Shown piece after piece: positions 25,301 to 36,782 of a DNA stretch of 64,000 bases. A program made the translations under genes and the position numbers. Positions within the stretch are counted from its first letter, which is position 1; every line of letters begins with the position of its first letter. This DNA is from Azolla caroliniana (lineage: Eukaryota > Polypodiophyta), in the NCBI GenBank assembly GCA_043228905.1, contig JBHGNT010000001.1, positions 4,402,001 to 4,466,000 on the forward strand, given 5' to 3'. The notes under the pieces were generated by a model. The model saw nothing but the letters and a program-made list of their open reading frames with translations. It searched no databases and was not told where the DNA came from.

Positions 25301-25472
25301 TGTCTATGCAGGAATTTCAAGGAAAATGGAGCGATAGCTGATGTGGAAATATTTGAAGCACATTTTTGTTTATAGTTTATATAACGATGAGCGAAGATGG
25401 TGGCGGAGGCAGAAGAAAAGTTTAGTGAGGGTCTGAGGAGAGTGGATTTTAGTAGAGAACTAGTCTTTCCAT

Positions 25473-25843
<371 letters not shown>

Positions 25844-26330
25844 TTCTGCAGGCATTTTGAAAGCTTGTGGGTGCATTAGATCCACAAACAGGGGCGAGGA
25901 GATACATTTCCATTCTGAGAGGAAAGAGCTTTTATGAAAAAGCCAACTTGTTGGAAATGCACTAGTAGATATGATGTGAAATGTGGCATGAGCAAAAGAC
26001 AGTGCTTGACATGGAATACATTGACATGGAATACATTGTTTACAGGTTATGTGCACTAGGAGCTTGAAGAGCAGACTCTTAATGCTTTTGAGTGGATGCA
26101 AAAGAAGAGAATCTCTCTCCTAATTTTGTCACATTTGCAGGGTATGGCCAGATGAGAAGAAATGGAGTTTTAGCAAATCCGGTTGGAAATGCTTGTAGTC
26201 ATACAACCATGGTAGATAAATGTCAAATATATTGTGAAGCCATGGTGATGAGCATTTATTTGTATGCTGATCAGCATGCGAGAATGGAAGAAGATGGAGG
26301 AACATTGGGTCTTATCCAATGATCACATGA
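25844..26330 (+). pseudogene. PPR gene fragment, decayed
   Basis: Directly after the kinase piece the translation gives FSAGILKACG, then GEEIHFH, VGNALVDM, KCGM, WNTLFTGYVH.E and LNAFEWMQK. These are successive helices of PLS-class PPR repeats with in-frame stops and frameshifts between them. A short duplication (ACATGGAATACATTG twice near 26008-26037) interrupts it. It lacks introns and lies upstream of the A-rich tail within the LINE. It is non-functional. Confidence 0.75.
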
Positions 26331-26509
26331 GATGGGAAGAAGAGGTCATGTATGTGCGTCCACCGTTCTTTGTAGTCTTCTACTTTGAGTCTTTGAGTTT
26401 TTTATTGGCCTATCATGGCCATAGCTTTTACGATGTTGTCAGACTAATCATTTTCTCATGTATGAAGAATTTATACTAATGAAGAATATTGTTTTGGAAA
26501 AAAAATAAA

Positions 26510-26523
26510 ATCAATAACCTCTT
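26510..26523 (+). repeat. Right target-site duplication of the LINE (14 bp)
   Basis: This is an exact copy of the left duplication at 21885-21898, placed immediately after the A-rich tail. It defines the 3' end of the inserted DNA. Confidence 0.85.
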
Positions 26524-28201
26524 CGTAGTTCATAACTTAAACCTATCACACATGTTCCATTTCATTTGGTGATGTGAATTATGGTTAATGACATATGTTG
26601 TGAACTTATTGATTTGGTTCTTGAATGTTCTCGTCCATCCTCAAGGGTGTATTGTATACCAATGGTGTAAGTTGCATACCAATTGCGCTATTTTTATTCC
26701 CGAACGTATTGACTCTTGGGTATCATTGATGAAAGGATTTAGAAACTCTGACCCAATTGAAGAATAAAGTAGGATACCTTAAATTATGTGAAGGACAATG
26801 GATGCCTACATTAGCAACCATCATTCGGTTATACAATATGAAACCCCAAAAGTTACAAGTTTACAAAGCTTTCCTAGAAGCAGGATCCAAATTTGAATTG
26901 ACAATCAATAAAACACACACACACACACACACACCATTGCACTCGTCAATAATCCTTGTTGAATATTGAGGATACTCATTGTCTACGGGGGTCTATGCAC
27001 ATAAGTTCTCTTTTCTCCTTTGATGGTCAAATTTGTATAGTAAAAAATAAGTACTTTGTTTTGTGTTTCCTATAGCTTGTTCAATTGAGATACATTTGGG
27101 ACGTTCTTTGGCATCTCAATGATTGTTTCAAGACCCCAAGAATATTAGTAACCACACAATGATAATCACAATGACACTAGCACCTGCAAAACATTATGAG
27201 CAAAGATAATTAAAATTAATATTAGACCTTAAACCATTTTGACTAGACATTGATTACATAGGGCATAGGGGATTTTCTTATATACAACTTCTGCTAAGAG
27301 AACAACCCTTTTTGCCAATATAAGTTGTTCTTAGTGTTCTTCTACTAAAACATTATAAGATATTGTTCTCTTGTTTATTAATTTGAAATTTCCTTACATA
27401 AGAACATTCTCTTGAATGATATGTATGTATAGGTTGAATCTTTTAGGAGGCCTTCAAATAATAAAACAAAAGTAGCTAGACACATTTTATTATCGTCCTA
27501 AGAATTAGAAACAAATCAAAGTAACACGTAAAAAAGAGGGACTTAAATTGGATAAACACTACATATAATCAAAGGAACCATAAATCTCACCATTCTCATC
27601 CATTAAATTTGACCTTCTTTGGCAAGACATTTCATGCACACCAGTGAACCGCAAGGAAAGGACAAACATGAACTATTTTCTATCCCTCTTTTCTTCATAT
27701 GCTGTGTAATACCTTTTCTACTATAATAACACGAATCAAAAGAAAATGTGGTTATTCGAGCACTCAAAAAAGCATGGTCTCATGGATGGCACAAAACAAT
27801 GAGTTTGTAGGAAAAATTGTTTTTGTTTTCACTTGTGATTAACATATCTCTTAAAACGAAAACTTATGGTGCGCATACAAAAAATATAACCTTAGGTATA
27901 TCTTGAAAAACAAAGTGAATCGAATCTTAGTCATCTCCTCTCCTTTTGTCAAAATTCACAATCCTCTCTTTAAAACGAACCATGTGAGTGCGATTTTAGA
28001 TAAAGATATAAGAGGGTTTTGTAAAGTGACAATGAAAGTGAAAGAATGTGATTGGGAGAGAGAAATATGTAATTTTAGAGAGGAACAACATAAAGGGCTG
28101 TGAATCGTCATTTTATGTCAACTGAGAAGTACATAAAGACTTTTAAGTGTGATAGATTGTTGCTAGATTAGACTAATAAAAGGAATGTTTTTTATCAAAT
28201 T
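26524..28201. other. Intergenic stretch with an (AC)n microsatellite
   Basis: No gene was recognised. An (AC)n run lies at about 26914-26932. The open frames 26757-26969 and 27903-28103 have no motif. I searched the minus strand here for a kinase or transmembrane exon that might continue the lectin gene at 28202 and saw none. Confidence 0.6.
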
Positions 28202-30028
28202 CTAGAGAGATAGACATATTGTACCTTGAGATGAGGGACTAAGCGAGGTTGTGAGTTTGATGAAGACCGAGGAGTGATCATTATGTGTGGCCACAAAATT
28301 GAGGGAGGAAGAGGTGGTTATAAATTGTGATTGTGGATGGAAGATAGGGATGCAAGAAAGGGAGATTTTATGGAAGATGAAGGCAAAGCATGAGCAATTA
28401 TGTAAGCAAATGCTATGGCACTCCGTAATGGTGGCAATATACATGCCCCTCACTCCAACTTTAGTGGCAAAGTAAGTTGTTGTATTCTTTAACTCAACAA
28501 AAAAGTGACCTAAACTCGATGTCGTTGCACACCAATTCTCTAAAACCACACCTATATTCGGAGACATTTCACACTCTCCTTCCCTTTCCACTAATGGCTC
28601 CATGCATTTGCAAGTCCCACTCTCTCCATGGCATGTGCTATACCTCCTACATGTGTTGGGTAATTCACACACATTTCTTATGGCTTTCCCCTTCAATTTC
28701 CACCCAACTCCTCTTGTCCACTCATATGTCTCCACGTTCCCCACTTTTGTTATCTCAATTCTCCATAGACTCGATTTATCTCTAGAAATATTTTGAACTT
28801 CACTAACTTCTTTTATCCCCCTTCTAAATCTTCTATGTCCACCAACATCAATCTCACTCTTCCCTTCTAGTCTAAACTCATTATTGAACACACCTTCATT
28901 CAATTCACCCACTTGTCCTTTAGTTTCATGTGTAACTTGATTGACACTACCCTTGTCGGTCCCTTGACTAACCATACCTCTTGCATGGCTATGTACAATG
29001 ACAATGCCACTACCTCGGACAGATGTTTCAATGTTACTTTTGAGATTTCCATTGTCATCATGATTAATTATGGTCGCCATCTTTCCATTGTTGTCAAAAC
29101 TAGTTGTAGTATCAAGATTTACAAATATTCCTTTTGTCTCCTTAGCTTTGACCCTCTCCTTAACACCCTTGTCAATAACACCAAATTTAACAAGAAGTTT
29201 TCTTCCTCTATCACTATCCATCCCATCTGAATTCCTAGCATTGTAAGTTACAAGTGGATTACTATTAGAATCAAATAATTGCAAGCTTCCCACATTATCA
29301 AGGCTAGCATATGCAACAATAACATTTGTTGTAGAGTTGGGCAAGAGTTCCCAGTAGGGCATTGGATCTTGAATGCCAGGATCTATGGCATATAAGACAA
29401 CGCGATTCGGCTCGATTACTAGAGAAAAGTTCAAGAGGCCTTGCAAGATACTTATACTCATCCCTTGTTCCAAAACTTGTCCAGTTAAAATTACCGAACT
29501 AGGGTGGTTGAAGGATTCCCAAATGGGCACTTTTCTAGCATTATAAAGAACAAAGTTACCATTTTCATTCAATCTCAAAATTTGCACTCCTTTCCCACTT
29601 GTATTGGTGCTCCAAACAAGTTGCTTCTCTTGATATGGAATATCCTCCTTTGAAGAAATGTTTCGGGATAATAGAACCACAAGGTCACCGATATGGAGGA
29701 AAGTAATTGTAATTTGGTCTCCCATCATCGAACAAGTTGAAAATTCAACATGCCATACTATTGTATGAACATCATTTGTATCATTATGAGCAACAAGAAG
29801 TCGACAACTTGTTATGGCAAGAAAAAACTCGTTGTTGGGAGATGTGACAAGAATATGACCTAGTTCATTTGAAAAATTAGGTTTCAATTTCATGGAATAG
29901 GAGAAATTCCCTGCAAACAAAGTTGTACGATGTTTATTACTACCATTTGTACAAGGCTCCACGAAACCATACAACAAAAGGAAATGCACTACTAAAGCAA
30001 TACAACATGTGATATCATATACACCCAT
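28202..30028 (-). CDS. Secreted bulb-type lectin / S-locus glycoprotein-like protein without kinase, 608 aa
   Basis: A single open frame starts with a hydrophobic signal peptide (residues about 1-25). A bulb-type (mannose-binding-like) lectin region follows, with VWSTNTSGKG, LRLNENGNFVLYNA and IWESFNHPSSVILTGQ (about 140-190). An EGF-like cysteine cluster (CELPNTCRRYSTCHG..GTCKC, about 455-478) and a PAN/Apple-like cysteine set (ECHSICLHNCSCFAF, about 540-555) come next, the order found in G-type lectin receptor kinases. There is no transmembrane segment or kinase, so as it stands the product would be extracellular, like EP1-type glycoproteins. A charged, G/N/K-rich insert (about 285-430) lies between lectin and EGF parts and matches nothing I know. 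Several N-glycosylation sequons are visible. The last codons contain a possible splice donor (CAAG|GTACAAT near 28222), so a lost or distant 3' exon is possible. Confidence 0.8.
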   Translation of the reverse strand: MGVYDITCCIALVVHFLLLYGFVEPCTNGSNKHRTTLFAGNFSYSMKLKPNFSNELGHILVTSPNNEFFLAITSCRLLVAHNDTNDVHTIVWHVEFSTCSMMGDQITITFLHIGDLVVLLSRNISSKEDIPYQEKQLVWSTNTSGKGVQILRLNENGNFVLYNARKVPIWESFNHPSSVILTGQVLEQGMSISILQGLLNFSLVIEPNRVVLYAIDPGIQDPMPYWELLPNSTTNVIVAYASLDNVGSLQLFDSNSNPLVTYNARNSDGMDSDRGRKLLVKFGVIDKGVKERVKAKETKGIFVNLDTTTSFDNNGKMATIINHDDNGNLKSNIETSVRGSGIVIVHSHARGMVSQGTDKGSVNQVTHETKGQVGELNEGVFNNEFRLEGKSEIDVGGHRRFRRGIKEVSEVQNISRDKSSLWRIEITKVGNVETYEWTRGVGWKLKGKAIRNVCELPNTCRRYSTCHGESGTCKCMEPLVEREGECEMSPNIGVVLENWCATTSSLGHFFVELKNTTTYFATKVGVRGMYIATITECHSICLHNCSCFAFIFHKISLSCIPIFHPQSQFITTSSSLNFVATHNDHSSVFIKLTTSLSPSSQGTICLSL

Positions 30029-30079
30029 CTATCTCTCAGTCATTTTCTTCCTTTCAATGAAACATGTTTAGTGAGTATG

Positions 30080-30088
30080 TTATATAAA
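30080..30088 (-). promoter_or_regulatory. Candidate TATA box of the lectin gene
   Basis: The minus strand reads TTTATATAA about 52-60 bp upstream of the lectin ATG at 30028. A TATA box this close would leave a 5' leader of roughly 25 nt, short but possible. The motif is AT-rich in AT-rich DNA, so chance is a real alternative. Confidence 0.4.
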
Positions 30089-33048
30089 GGGCAACCTTTC
30101 TTTCCTTACAAACAAGAATTATGCTTTTATAAATAGATGAATGAAATATCATTGAAGAATATAAATAGAATCTACAATAAAAACACGCCAATAATCTACA
30201 TATAACAAAGGAACATACTTTTCTAGAATGCAATGGAATATACTAATCTTTACAAAGAAGTTACAATCATTCAATAAACTCTTCCCATGAATTTACTCCT
30301 AAAACCTGTCCTTGAGCTTTTCAAAAGATAATTTGAAAACAATTATTGTTACAAAATATAGTAAAGTCTCCAATAAGAGATATTTCATTAAAGGTTAAAA
30401 TTCAATCTAAAATTCAATCTGTTTAGATCTCCTATTCAAGATTGACTCTCTCTCTACCACCAAAGGTATGCCAAAAATTAAATGGACAGACTTGTTGGCA
30501 AGGAGTAGTGCAAGATTTTGTATATGCCTCAACTCCTATGTATATATGTCAAAGAAATACTAATATGCATACATTATTGAGTAATAGCATGGTTAATCAC
30601 TTAATATAGATGTTAACTATTTAATACACTTGAGAAGGAAAGCAATGAAAAAAAAACATTCATACTCAATTGAGGAATACATGGTCACTTTTCAAGAGTT
30701 GCAACAATGAACCCAGACACTTAAAGACTGTTTAATGTTTGAGTCATAAAGTGAGACTAGATTAGATAATTATGGTTATATCTAATTAGAGGTTTTAAAG
30801 AGTTAAGAATGGCGTAAGTTCTAGAGCAAGTTTACTAAATGTTAAGAATAAGATTAAAATACTCACAAATGTGGTGCTTATAACTTTTACAGTGCCCTTT
30901 GGCCTTTCCACAACTTCATTGAAGTTTGCCTCTAGAATTCATCATGGAAATAACCTTTGAAGGAGCCCACATAGCATGAACAAAACAACCACACATAGGC
31001 ATGTACCATACCTTGAGTGCATGCCCATCTTCCACACACATGATCCAACAAAATGAACTTGTGATTGACTTGTTTGGATGGATTTGCCTCAAGAAAGAGC
31101 TCTCACAACCTCTGTAAATGGGGTACTCTAGCAAAGAGTGTGTGATCAAGTCGCACATGCACACGCGCACGCGCACACACACACTTACACTTTAGCAAAG
31201 TACACACAACACGTTGCACTCACTACATGATCTATCAAAGACCTTGTTCGCTCAGATGAGAACATCGAATCACCCTTGGGTCTAGCAAAGATCCAACATT
31301 CCAATAAACAAACCACAATATCTTTTGCATGCTCATACTCGGATAGGTGGGAAACATATAGCTATTAATGCCTCTCCAAATGATTGTTCGTATGACAAAA
31401 AACAAAGACCCAATGACAACATTCATATCAACCTCGACAGAAATAACCAAAGACATCTCACTCTCTTAATTCTTTTAAGAGGCATCTCAGTGTTGCTCAT
31501 GATGCACCATGCCAATATTTTGGAGTCATACAAAGGAGGGGGCCTAGGGCACTTGTACGAGCATCACAACTACATGTGGATAGTCTATTACAAGAAATTT
31601 GGAATCACCCTCAAACAACATCTTCAATTAATGACTATACTTCTCTTACAGCATAAAACCACAATAAGTGGACATGCATTCTTTCTAATAACTGTGAAGT
31701 CCCAAAGTTTCTTCCAATCTCAAATAATCATGGGGTAGTTCACATTAGCATTGTTCACTCATTAACATGCCTTTTCTTACATTGTTTACAACTATCCACA
31801 CTATGAATACCTTCCTAGAGCTTATTTAACTCAATTATCAATGTCTTGGAGTAAACATAATGGTTTTTTACCTTTCATTTCCCCATTAAAAAGGACTAAA
31901 CAATCTTTCTTGATTGGTAACCACACTGGATTATTATAGTTTCCAAATCACAGGCTATGCATAGACCAATTAGTAGACTTTATCCCAAATGAATTAACGT
32001 AATCAAACATTACAAGCCCCTTCAAATAAATTGTGGCAATTGTAGATTGTCTATCTAAGTAGTTAAGTCTCGAAGACTTCATATGATATCATCTATCAAT
32101 TGAGTTTTTCTTTGTGCCATATCCTCAACCTTGCAATTTATTTGCATCAATACACGTGCCTCAACTAAGGAATGAGAGGATAACGATTGAACACTTTATT
32201 TGGCATGTTACAACACCTTTGAGGTAAGGTTCATACCACACATAGGGCATGTTTGGTTTCCTTTTGATGGGTAAGCTCATTCAATCCAGTAATAATACGA
32301 GAATGAGTTGAATTTTGGTCTTTCAACATCAAAATGCTTGTAACTAGTTTAATGGAATAGTCTAATAATATTATATTCCAAGATGTAATGTACCATAGAT
32401 GATTTGGCACCAAGCAATAAGCTTGTAGCATCCTCATGTCTCCGATACTATCGGTTTTATTGTTATCGTGACATTCCTTCCAATGCTCGAGTGTCTTATG
32501 TCCAATTGTCGAGGTTTATGTGATAATTGGCTCTCCTCATTTTCTTATAAAAAATCTAGATTCCACACTAGCCCTTAGAATCATGGCCATCAACCATCAT
32601 GCACCAAAAATATACATCTCCATTGAATGGAATATCTTCTTTTATATATATATAAGAAGATTGAGCATACTCACCAATTTCAATCTAATCATTTGCCAGC
32701 GCTTACAGTGAACACTTGCGTGTCCTCAACCTATTAATTAATTCTAAGATTAGTAACGAAACCTTGTGGTTACATCTTAGAGAGCCATTTGTTAAGGAAC
32801 ACATGGATATCAAATGAAGGCCGATACAAAGTAGTATAAATAGTGTAAATTAATCAATGACCGCTGTACTATTTCAATTCCCTCTTCATCCCTACTCAAT
32901 ACTCACTAATTAATCATTTACAAATTGTATATTATGAAGTGGCAAGATGCAGATCCTCATTGTACCTAAATCAAGCACTAGACCAAATATGTACACTCTC
33001 AACAATTGTAAGTGCCAATTGTATCCCCCCACATCTTCTACTACCATC
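30089..33048. other. Intergenic stretch, 3 kb
   Basis: No supported gene was found. A mixed CA/CG microsatellite lies near 31158-31184. Open frames at 31325-31738 (137 codons) and 30916-31182 have no recognisable motif and no support. The rightmost few hundred bases probably include the 3' UTR of the MADS gene ending at 33049. Confidence 0.55.
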
Positions 33049-34455
33049 CTATACATTAATATCTGATGAACCCAATGCCCCACCACCACCATTGACTGAA
33101 TCGTTATCATGGTCGACATTGACATCTCCTTGCTCCAGCTCGGGTTGGAGGTAAATAAACTCTTTGAGCTTTATTAATGGTGAAGTAAGTTGGCTTGTTA
33201 ATGATGCATTAGCTGCATGATCATTGGTACGTATCATACCATGATCACCTATACATTCATCACCACCTTGCATTAGCATTGGGCTTCCATCAATGTAGAT
33301 ACTGTTATTCAGCGGAGTGCACGATGGCATTGGTAATATAGATTTTCCATCCTCCATATTATTAAAATTATATTCATGGTTTACAAGGCTTAGCAAAGGA
33401 ATATTCTGATCCAACAATCCATATTGGTGGTTAATACTGTTACCATGATAACTAGGTGGGTTCTGGTGGTTCAACACAAGCCCATTATCGATTACCGAGC
33501 TGTTGTATAGAGGATTAATATTAGCAGCAAAAGCTTGGACTGAATTGAAGGGGTTAACTTGCGGCGCCTGATTAACGATGGAATTATATTTTCCCAGATT
33601 TGCCTCATCGATCTCATCATTAATGCTAGTACCACGAAGATGATTCCCTCCCAAGAAGCTTGTGAATCTCGGTGGGTTAATGCCATTAGTTTCTAGTGAA
33701 CCCCTTTGAGAATCACGATGATAGTCCATCATCATCATCATCGTCATCATGCCTTCATCATCATATAACAAATTACCAGGACCATTCATATGAGTGTTGA
33801 AATCAGTATCTCCTTCCAACATCTGCACCTCTTGCCGTTGTGGCAGCTGATGATGATAGTGAGCATATGAATCACCCGAATTCATCATCACAAGGTTCTC
33901 TATCTTTTCGTATACCTCCCGGGTTCGTTCCACGATGATGTCGGCTAGTTGTCCGAGCTCATCCACACCATAGCTGTTGAGGCGATCGTCCCAAAGCAAG
34001 TACGCTCGCTCGCTCTCTTTGCTCTCGTTCTCTTCCATCTTAAGCCGCACCTCGCTCTTAAGCTTCTTTATCTGTTGCTCTAGAAGGCTAGTGTTATCTA
34101 GCTTCTTCTTATCTTGCTCTTCTTTGCTCAAGCTCCGATACTTGTTGATGACATGGCCGACCCCGGGTAAACCCCAACTATAAGGGCTCCCATTACTAGT
34201 AGGATTTGTGGTGGTGGTAGTCATAGTAGATGTACTTGTTGGGGTGTTTATGTTAATGTTGTCGGCATCGTTGGAATTGTGGCTAGATTTAATCATGCTT
34301 CCCTGTGGACTAAAGCAAATCATGCAAACCTCCACGCCGCATAAGATCGCCAGCTCCTCCACTTTCTTCTTTAAGCCTTTCTTCCTCTTCGTAAATGTCA
34401 CATGCCTCGATGCATCGCTCTTAATCCATGTTATGGGTATCTTCGCCCTCCCCAT
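33049..34455 (-). CDS. Type-I MADS-box transcription factor, intronless, 468 aa
   Basis: The N-terminal MADS domain (residues 1 to about 55) begins [21 protein letters not shown] and continues [20 protein letters not shown], then [11 protein letters not shown]. The [14 protein letters not shown] pattern is closest to type-I M-gamma/M-beta proteins, not MIKC types. Type-I genes typically lack introns, as here. A charged, heptad-like stretch (about 110-150, [18 protein letters not shown]) and a following helix ([26 protein letters not shown]) could serve dimerisation; no K-domain is evident. The C-terminal 270 residues are N-, M-, H- and S-rich with runs such as MMMMMD, which fits an activation or low-complexity region. 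It should bind CArG-like DNA in the nucleus, and type-I members often act in gametophyte or early embryo development (family knowledge). The start is fixed by the MADS domain. Confidence 0.9.
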   Translation of the reverse strand: MGRAKIPITWIKSDASRHVTFTKRKKGLKKKVEELAILCGVEVCMICFSPQGSMIKSSHNSNDADNININTPTSTSTMTTTTTNPTSNGSPYSWGLPGVGHVINKYRSLSKEEQDKKKLDNTSLLEQQIKKLKSEVRLKMEENESKESERAYLLWDDRLNSYGVDELGQLADIIVERTREVYEKIENLVMMNSGDSYAHYHHQLPQRQEVQMLEGDTDFNTHMNGPGNLLYDDEGMMTMMMMMDYHRDSQRGSLETNGINPPRFTSFLGGNHLRGTSINDEIDEANLGKYNSIVNQAPQVNPFNSVQAFAANINPLYNSSVIDNGLVLNHQNPPSYHGNSINHQYGLLDQNIPLLSLVNHEYNFNNMEDGKSILPMPSCTPLNNSIYIDGSPMLMQGGDECIGDHGMIRTNDHAANASLTSQLTSPLIKLKEFIYLQPELEQGDVNVDHDNDSVNGGGGALGSSDINV

Positions 34456-35548
34456 CTCTGCATCTCAATAATAACACAATTGGCCATGAATATCAAGCAT
34501 TCAAATCAGAGTATTTCGAAAATGTGTAACACATAAAATCTATTGCTTCATCCTTCAATTGGTTACACCAAGGTAAATAATCAACATGATAAGACCCATG
34601 ACCAAATTATCATGTCATTCCCATGATCCATTATCCATGTTCAACTTTGTAAATATTGTGCAGACTTATAATGATAACCATTATTACATACACATTGCTT
34701 CGGAGCTTAGATCATCTGATTGTCAAATACACATAAACAAGCCTTGTTGCTTTTTCTGAATAGCTAATCATGATGGCACCATGAAATTTGAAAAACTACG
34801 AGGATCTGCAATACATAACTAGATCAAAGCTAACATGCAATCAATCATTACAGTAATTAGAGCCTTGCATGCATCAATCAAGGGATAATTATATAACAAG
34901 CAAAACAAACCCAAAACATGCAGTCATCTTCAGAGCTAGATAGATTAAGGAGAGATTTAACGGCATGATTAGTTACGAGAGCCTTACTCTTGACTAGGAG
35001 CACCATGTTTGGAATCAAATTACTCTCTTGTTGTGCGATTCTAGATGAGACTACGAACAATAACAGCAACAAAGAAGAACTAAATCAATGGTTAGATGAG
35101 GAAGAAAGGAAGGTATGGTTGATGTTAAAGCGGAGGAATAACTTTATACGAAGAAATACAGGGGGGGGGGGAAGGATTTAACTAGAAGAGAAGAGTTGGT
35201 GCAAGGTGTCCGAACTCAGGTAAAGCTCGAGTTTCCTAATTGGGAAACTCCCTTCTTCTTCGGTGTTCCGCACGCGATTTTTTCCATCCAGATTGGGTCC
35301 GTTTCACACTGGAGTGCTAGACCCACCGACCGACCCGCCCACCCCCCCCCCCCCCCTATGTCCAAACCCATCAGCTGCTCATCAACACATGGCATTGTCA
35401 CATGCGATTTTGTTATCTTACTGTTGTCCCAATTCCCTACCTACCTAACTCGTCCATCTTATTACACAATTCGATTCAATGCGCGATATATATTTGTCGT
35501 TACAACCCTAAGCATATAGAGAATCGAAAGATCGTTGATTTTGTAGAA

Positions 35549-35648
<100 letters not shown>

Positions 35649-36554
35649 TCATGAAGTGAGTCGTTGAAGAAGTTCTCCATGAGTTGTGTATGTTTAATCT
35701 TTGTTCGTATTCGTGTGCGAACAATACGAGGAATGGCCTCCCAAGCGATACATATTCTCGGCTCCATGACTCGAGTTTCCCATCAATTTATAACAGCATC
35801 GACAATGCCAATGCAAAATCCATGTGAATCATTCATACTTCATGTATAATTAGTATTGGCAAACCAAACATCAGTTCCTCGTTAACTCTACCCCCTTATA
35901 AATAACTATTCCTTAATTGTTGAACTAGATGGAACCATTGTTGTTACAAATGACTGGGCTCCATATTGGTACAAATGTCATGTTTGGTGAGCAACAAATA
36001 ACATGTCATCATACAAAGAAATGCAATGTTTTAACCTTAGCACACATTGGCATGAAATGAAATACTATGAGATCCATACACTTAATGTATCTCTTGCGAT
36101 AATAAGTGTTCATGGAACCATGGTACTTTACGTGTAATGGTGGGAGATCACTTGTGACATTTGTTGCAACATACTCGTTTGGTTACAAAAAAAAGTTAGC
36201 CCTAAGCACAATTGTTGACAAATCACCAATTGCGATAACCTAGACAAACCTTGTGCAACATCGTCTGCCAATGGCTTATTGTTAAGACAAGATATATGTA
36301 CATGCAATGCCTTGTTTTTTAGGAGGCTTGGAGTCTTGGAAATATGCCCTAAAACCTCAACCCATGCTTTGACCACAAATAATCACTAAAATCATAGACC
36401 CTGCCTAATGTTATTGAAGAATCCTACCTTACAATATGCTTAAACTCTTCGATTAAAAACCTTGAAACCTTTGGCCTAAACCCAAACACCAAATGATCCA
36501 ATGCTTGAAGTAGCCAAAAGCTTGCTGATCCCCTTCTATTTCAACCTTATGCTT

Positions 36555-36651
36555 AAACCCTAATTAAAGCTTCGATGGTATAGACTAGGCGTAAGCCATA
36601 AAACTCTAAAACCCTAGAGAAGGCTTCACATTAGCCAATCCCTAAAACCCT
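36555..36651 (+). promoter_or_regulatory. Telo-box cluster upstream of bL25 gene
   Basis: AAACCCTAA at 36555-36563, AAACCCTA at 36609-36616 and AAACCCT at 36645-36651 lie 130-230 bp upstream of the start codon. Telo-boxes are known to be enriched in promoters of plant ribosomal protein genes, which fits the gene downstream. A short CT run follows at about 36699-36713. Activity is inferred. Confidence 0.5.
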
Positions 36652-36782
36652 GATAGCCATATAAGTTCCTCTTCATTTCCCCTTCCTGTATTTCTGTTTA
36701 TCTCTCTCTCTCTATTTTTTGTTGTGTGCAGATTTTAGGACTAGCCCACATGCAAAATGCTAGCTAGCATTCTGATGCAGAA

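Noticed and set aside
31325-31738. 137-codon plus-strand open frame
   Set aside because: No domain; composition looks like random AT-rich DNA, and a CA/CG microsatellite lies nearby.
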